Origin: an uncultured Planctomycetota bacterium
Lineage (GTDB): Bacteria > Planctomycetota > Phycisphaerae > Sedimentisphaerales > Anaerobacaceae
Assembly (NCBI GenBank): GCA_903927855.1
Contig: CAIYOL010000215.1
Location: 1 to 7,410 of the forward strand
Reading direction: 5' to 3'
Length of the DNA: 7,410 nt
Below, one piece after another: positions 4,892 through 7,410 of this stretch. The notes beneath the pieces are model-generated. The model worked only from the letters and a program-made list of their open reading frames with translations, searched no databases and was not told the DNA's origin. The position numbers and the translations under genes were made by a program. Positions within the stretch are counted from its first letter, which is position 1. Each line of letters starts with the position of its first letter.

Positions 4892-5929
4892 TTATCCTGT
4901 AGCTATTGGCTCAAGAGTTAAATCGGCAAAAAGTCCAGCTTTGAATTTATGGTACGCCAGCGAAGCTACCATAACAGCATTGTCGGTGCAATATCGTTTC
5001 GGCGCAACGAGCAGTGTTTTCGGCGGAGTCATCGAGTCGCACATCTGCTGCAAACGGGTTCGCAGCTCCGAGTTGGCTGCGACTCCGCCGCCGAGTAAGA
5101 TGGTTTTTGCACGGATTTTTTCGGCGGCCCGTTTTGTTTTTTTGACAAGCACGTCGACCACCGCTGACTGGAACGATGCTGCGATGTCGGCGATTTGCTG
5201 TTCGCTCATCGAATCGACCTTGTTCTCGCCTTTCATGTCTTTGCCGTGGCAGTAATACAGCACAGCGGTTTTGATGCCGCTGAAGGAGAAATCAAGCGAA
5301 TCTTTTCCGAGCATCGAAACGGGGAATTTGATTGCCTTTGGATTGCCGTTTTGGGCTGCCTTTTCGATAGAGGGGCCGCCCGGGTACGGTAATTTCAGGA
5401 TGCTTGCGACCTTATCGAAGGCTTCGCCTGCGGCGTCGTCAATCGTTGAGCCAAGCAGCATCGGCTGCAAAGGCGAATGATAATCGTACAAACTGGTGTG
5501 TCCGCCAGATACTATCAATGCTACGGTGGGCAATTCGGGACTATTTTGCTCCAGAAGGGCCGACTGCAGATGTGCGTGGAGGTGATTTATTGCTATCAGC
5601 GGTTTTTCCCAGACGAAGCTAAGGGTCTTGGCGGCGGTGACACCTACTATCAAAGCAACTGTTAATCCCGGCTGATTCGCAACAGCTATTGCATCAATAT
5701 CATCTTTATCGACGCTAGCTTGTTCAATTGCTTCGGCTATAACGGGATATATCTTTTCGATATGGGCACGGGAGGCGATTTCCGGGACGACGCCGCCATA
5801 TTTTTCGTGCAGCTTTGTTTGCGAGGCGACTATGGAGGATTTGACAATTCGGCCATCGGTGACTATGGCCGCTGCTGTTTCATCACAACTGGTTTCCAGA
5901 CCAAGAATATTGACAGACTTTGCAGACAT
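4892..5929 (-). CDS. tsaD: tRNA N6-adenosine threonylcarbamoyltransferase (TsaD/YgjD/Kae1)
   Basis: TsaD, with TsaB and TsaE, transfers the threonylcarbamoyl group from TC-AMP to A37 of ANN-decoding tRNAs to make t6A, a near-universal modification. The 345-residue protein has the full ASKHA layout: LGLETSCDETAAAIV (9-23), YGGVVPEIASRAH (44-56), the metal-binding HLHAH (His116 and His120), IVSGGHT (139-145), the DDAAGEAFDK block (164-173), DFSFSGIKTA (213-222), GGGVAANSELR (280-290) and CTDNAVM (314-320) with the third metal ligand Asp316. The length is standard and no key residue is missing. The ATG at 5929 gives the usual short lead before ETSCDET. The Shine-Dalgarno is weak (GAG close to the ATG). 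It follows the TPR gene by 26 nt and precedes larB by 14 nt. tsaB and tsaE are not in the window. Confidence 0.96.
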   Translation of the reverse strand: MSAKSVNILGLETSCDETAAAIVTDGRIVKSSIVASQTKLHEKYGGVVPEIASRAHIEKIYPVIAEAIEQASVDKDDIDAIAVANQPGLTVALIVGVTAAKTLSFVWEKPLIAINHLHAHLQSALLEQNSPELPTVALIVSGGHTSLYDYHSPLQPMLLGSTIDDAAGEAFDKVASILKLPYPGGPSIEKAAQNGNPKAIKFPVSMLGKDSLDFSFSGIKTAVLYYCHGKDMKGENKVDSMSEQQIADIAASFQSAVVDVLVKKTKRAAEKIRAKTILLGGGVAANSELRTRLQQMCDSMTPPKTLLVAPKRYCTDNAVMVASLAYHKFKAGLFADLTLEPIATG

Positions 5930-5955
5930 AATCTCGTATCACACTTCACGCTTTA

Positions 5956-7410
5956 TCATTCACTAACCGCAGATTTGGTATTTAAGTTTGTCGCCTGTTT
6001 ATATTGCTCTATCTCACCACGCAGTCGGTTGACCAATTCATTATTTTGGGCGGCATCGGCCAATGTCAATGCTTTTTGTGCAGTGCTGAGAGCTATCTCG
6101 AACTGGCCTGTTGCCGCATAGCTGGCAGCCAAGGTTTCGAGCACTTCCGGGTTTTGGTGTTTTGTTAACTCAGCCGCCTGTGTGGCAATTACGACCGCGT
6201 TATTGGGGTCGCGAACCTCGGGGTCCGGATATGCAGCGAAAATCCTTGCCAGCCAAATAGCCGGTTCGCTCCAGGAAGGCTTTAGCTGCATTGCCTGCTT
6301 GAGATGCTCAATCGCCTCGCGGGGCTTGTTCGTCATCGCTAAAGCCATCCCCATATTAAAACAAGCATCAGCATTGTTGGGCTCAATACGAAGGGCCTGA
6401 CTAAAATGACTAATTGCTTCGTCAAATTTATTTTGTGATGCAAGAAAACCACCTATCTTTAGATGAGCTTCAATATCGTCAGGATTGAATTGCAGGACTT
6501 TACTATAGCAAGCAATCGCTTCTTCAAGGTTACCCTGCGATTCAAGTAGAGGAGCGAGGTTGCGGTAAGCCTCGACAAAATCGGGCTTACTACGAACCGC
6601 CCGGCGGTAACAGTCGATTGCCTCATCAAGTTTGTCCTGTGCCTGCATTATGGAGCCGATGTTGTTATAGGCGGCCGCCTCCAGAGACTTGACTTTTAAA
6701 ACTTGACGGTAGTGGCTGATTGCTTCATCGAATTTGCCTTGTGTGGATAACGCATTAGCCAGGTTGAGATGAGAATGAACGTGGTTGGGCTTGATTTTTA
6801 GAGCTTCATAATATTGGCTAATTGCTTCGTCGAGATTGCCAAGTGATTGGAGGGTATTAGCCAAATTGTAGTGTAAGTCGGCATTTTTCGGTTCAACTTG
6901 TAAAGCTTTACGATAGTGGTCGGCTGCTTCGTTGAGCTTACCTTGTAATTTAAGTGTCACAGCCAGGTTATTGTGTGCGTCGACGTAGTTTGGCATTTTC
7001 TCCAGTGCCCGAAGGTATTGTTTGACTGCTTCGTCAAGATTGCCTGCTTTTTGAAATGCATACGCACGCAGGTTAAGTACCTGAGGCACTTCGGGGGTTA
7101 GTTCCAGCATATATTGACTAAGACTCAAAGTATCGCGCCAATGTACCAAATACTGTCGTGTGGCTGCAGCCTCGGCGCCGGCTGATATGAGCACGACAGC
7201 CGCTACCAGTATCGGTCCTATTTTTAGGATTCCCAAACGTGAGAAGGTATCTTTAGGTTCTCCTACTTTGCCCCTTTGCCAGCACCAGCTCCCGAGTGCG
7301 GCCAATGCCAGTTTGGAGGGAGGGGCAAAGTGACGATGGGTGAAGGCGGTAAGCAGTACTCCGGCATCGTTTTCGGCAGCACTAAGGTCGCTGTATGCAT
7401 CGCCAGCTAT
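5956..7410 (-). CDS. Membrane-linked tetratricopeptide-repeat protein, C-terminal part
   Basis: The frame stays open to the right window edge, giving 484 residues of the C-terminal part; the start lies outside. An internal TTG at 7305 is not a convincing start because the frame reads on upstream without a stop. One hydrophobic segment, ILKIGPILVAAVVLISAGAE (about residues 61-80), is followed by YLVHWRDTLSLSQYMLELTP. That resembles the junction seen in multi-pass proteins whose last helix leads into a TPR tail. Eight exact 34-residue TPRs follow (residues 106-377), then a longer degenerate unit with DPEVRDP (about 396-402) and a last TPR-like unit (about 421-455), ending in a short helical tail. 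TPR superhelices are protein-interaction scaffolds. If preceded by more membrane helices, the whole may be a glycosyltransferase-like or O-antigen-type membrane protein, but no catalytic part is visible. It is probably co-transcribed with tsaD 26 nt downstream. The exact function is unknown. Confidence 0.85.
   Translation of the reverse strand: MAGDAYSDLSAAENDAGVLLTAFTHRHFAPPSKLALAALGSWCWQRGKVGEPKDTFSRLGILKIGPILVAAVVLISAGAEAAATRQYLVHWRDTLSLSQYMLELTPEVPQVLNLRAYAFQKAGNLDEAVKQYLRALEKMPNYVDAHNNLAVTLKLQGKLNEAADHYRKALQVEPKNADLHYNLANTLQSLGNLDEAISQYYEALKIKPNHVHSHLNLANALSTQGKFDEAISHYRQVLKVKSLEAAAYNNIGSIMQAQDKLDEAIDCYRRAVRSKPDFVEAYRNLAPLLESQGNLEEAIACYSKVLQFNPDDIEAHLKIGGFLASQNKFDEAISHFSQALRIEPNNADACFNMGMALAMTNKPREAIEHLKQAMQLKPSWSEPAIWLARIFAAYPDPEVRDPNNAVVIATQAAELTKHQNPEVLETLAASYAATGQFEIALSTAQKALTLADAAQNNELVNRLRGEIEQYKQATNLNTKSAVSE
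6280..7095 (-). repeat. Tandem array of eight 102-bp units encoding TPRs
   Basis: Eight in-register 34-codon units (8 x 102 bp) run without a gap inside the TPR gene. Most carry the pattern of a small residue at position 8, Gly-Asn/Lys-Leu/Phe-Asp-Glu-Ala in the middle and Pro at the start. The DNA itself is partly repetitive: the complement of the DEA codons recurs as GCTTCATCGA, GCTTCGTCGA, GCCTCATCAA and GCTTCGTCAA, with copies for example at 6722 and 6824, exactly 102 bp apart. The units are diverged enough that recent duplication is not evident. Confidence 0.85.

Noticed and set aside
6280..7095. The 102-bp periodic repeats as a CRISPR-like or other noncoding tandem array
   Set aside because: The units are exactly 34 codons in a continuous reading frame and encode canonical TPRs, which fully explains the period.

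Overview
This 7.4 kb window is a compact, mostly leftward-transcribed stretch of ordinary bacterial housekeeping genes at intermediate GC content. The large membrane-linked TPR protein, with its planctomycete/verrucomicrobia-style C-terminus (DPEVRDP followed by a degenerate last repeat), together with the mix of core genes, suggests a member of the PVC group, perhaps a Phycisphaerae-like planctomycete. That assignment is an inference from protein style only. I see no mobile element, CRISPR array, tRNA, rRNA or phage gene.

Layout from left to right. Positions 1-480 (minus strand) hold the first 160 codons of ispG (MEP isoprenoid pathway), whose 3' end lies outside the window. It is divergent from a membrane-anchored alpha/beta hydrolase at 606-1454 (plus). 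The 125-bp spacer contains a good sigma70-type promoter for ispG placed so close to the ATG that the mRNA may be leaderless. The hydrolase converges on gph (1485-2144, minus), a HAD-family phosphoglycolate-phosphatase-like gene that follows lexA (2195-2854, minus). Upstream of lexA is a 386-bp stretch with no secure gene. It holds a doubtful ORF, a candidate LexA operator and a small hairpin over the nnrD stop codon.

The right half reads leftward as a tight run: a TPR protein (5956-7410, 5' end outside the window), tsaD (4892-5929), larB (4113-4877) and nnrD (3241-4098), with gaps of 26, 14 and 14 nt. It is probably one transcript. The products are functionally mixed: tRNA t6A modification, nickel-pincer cofactor synthesis and repair of hydrated NAD(P)H.

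The most notable observation is that two genes, gph and larB, have no usable ATG, GTG or TTG at the position demanded by protein homology. Both instead have a Shine-Dalgarno sequence at normal spacing from a near-cognate codon: AUA for gph and AUU for larB. The first conventional in-frame start (TTG in both cases) would delete the catalytic DxD motif of Gph and 34 N-terminal residues of LarB. I annotate both from the near-cognate codons. Either this lineage uses IF3-sensitive starts, or the assembly has two third-base errors. lexA and gph are probably co-transcribed, which would couple 2-phosphoglycolate clearance with the DNA-damage response.
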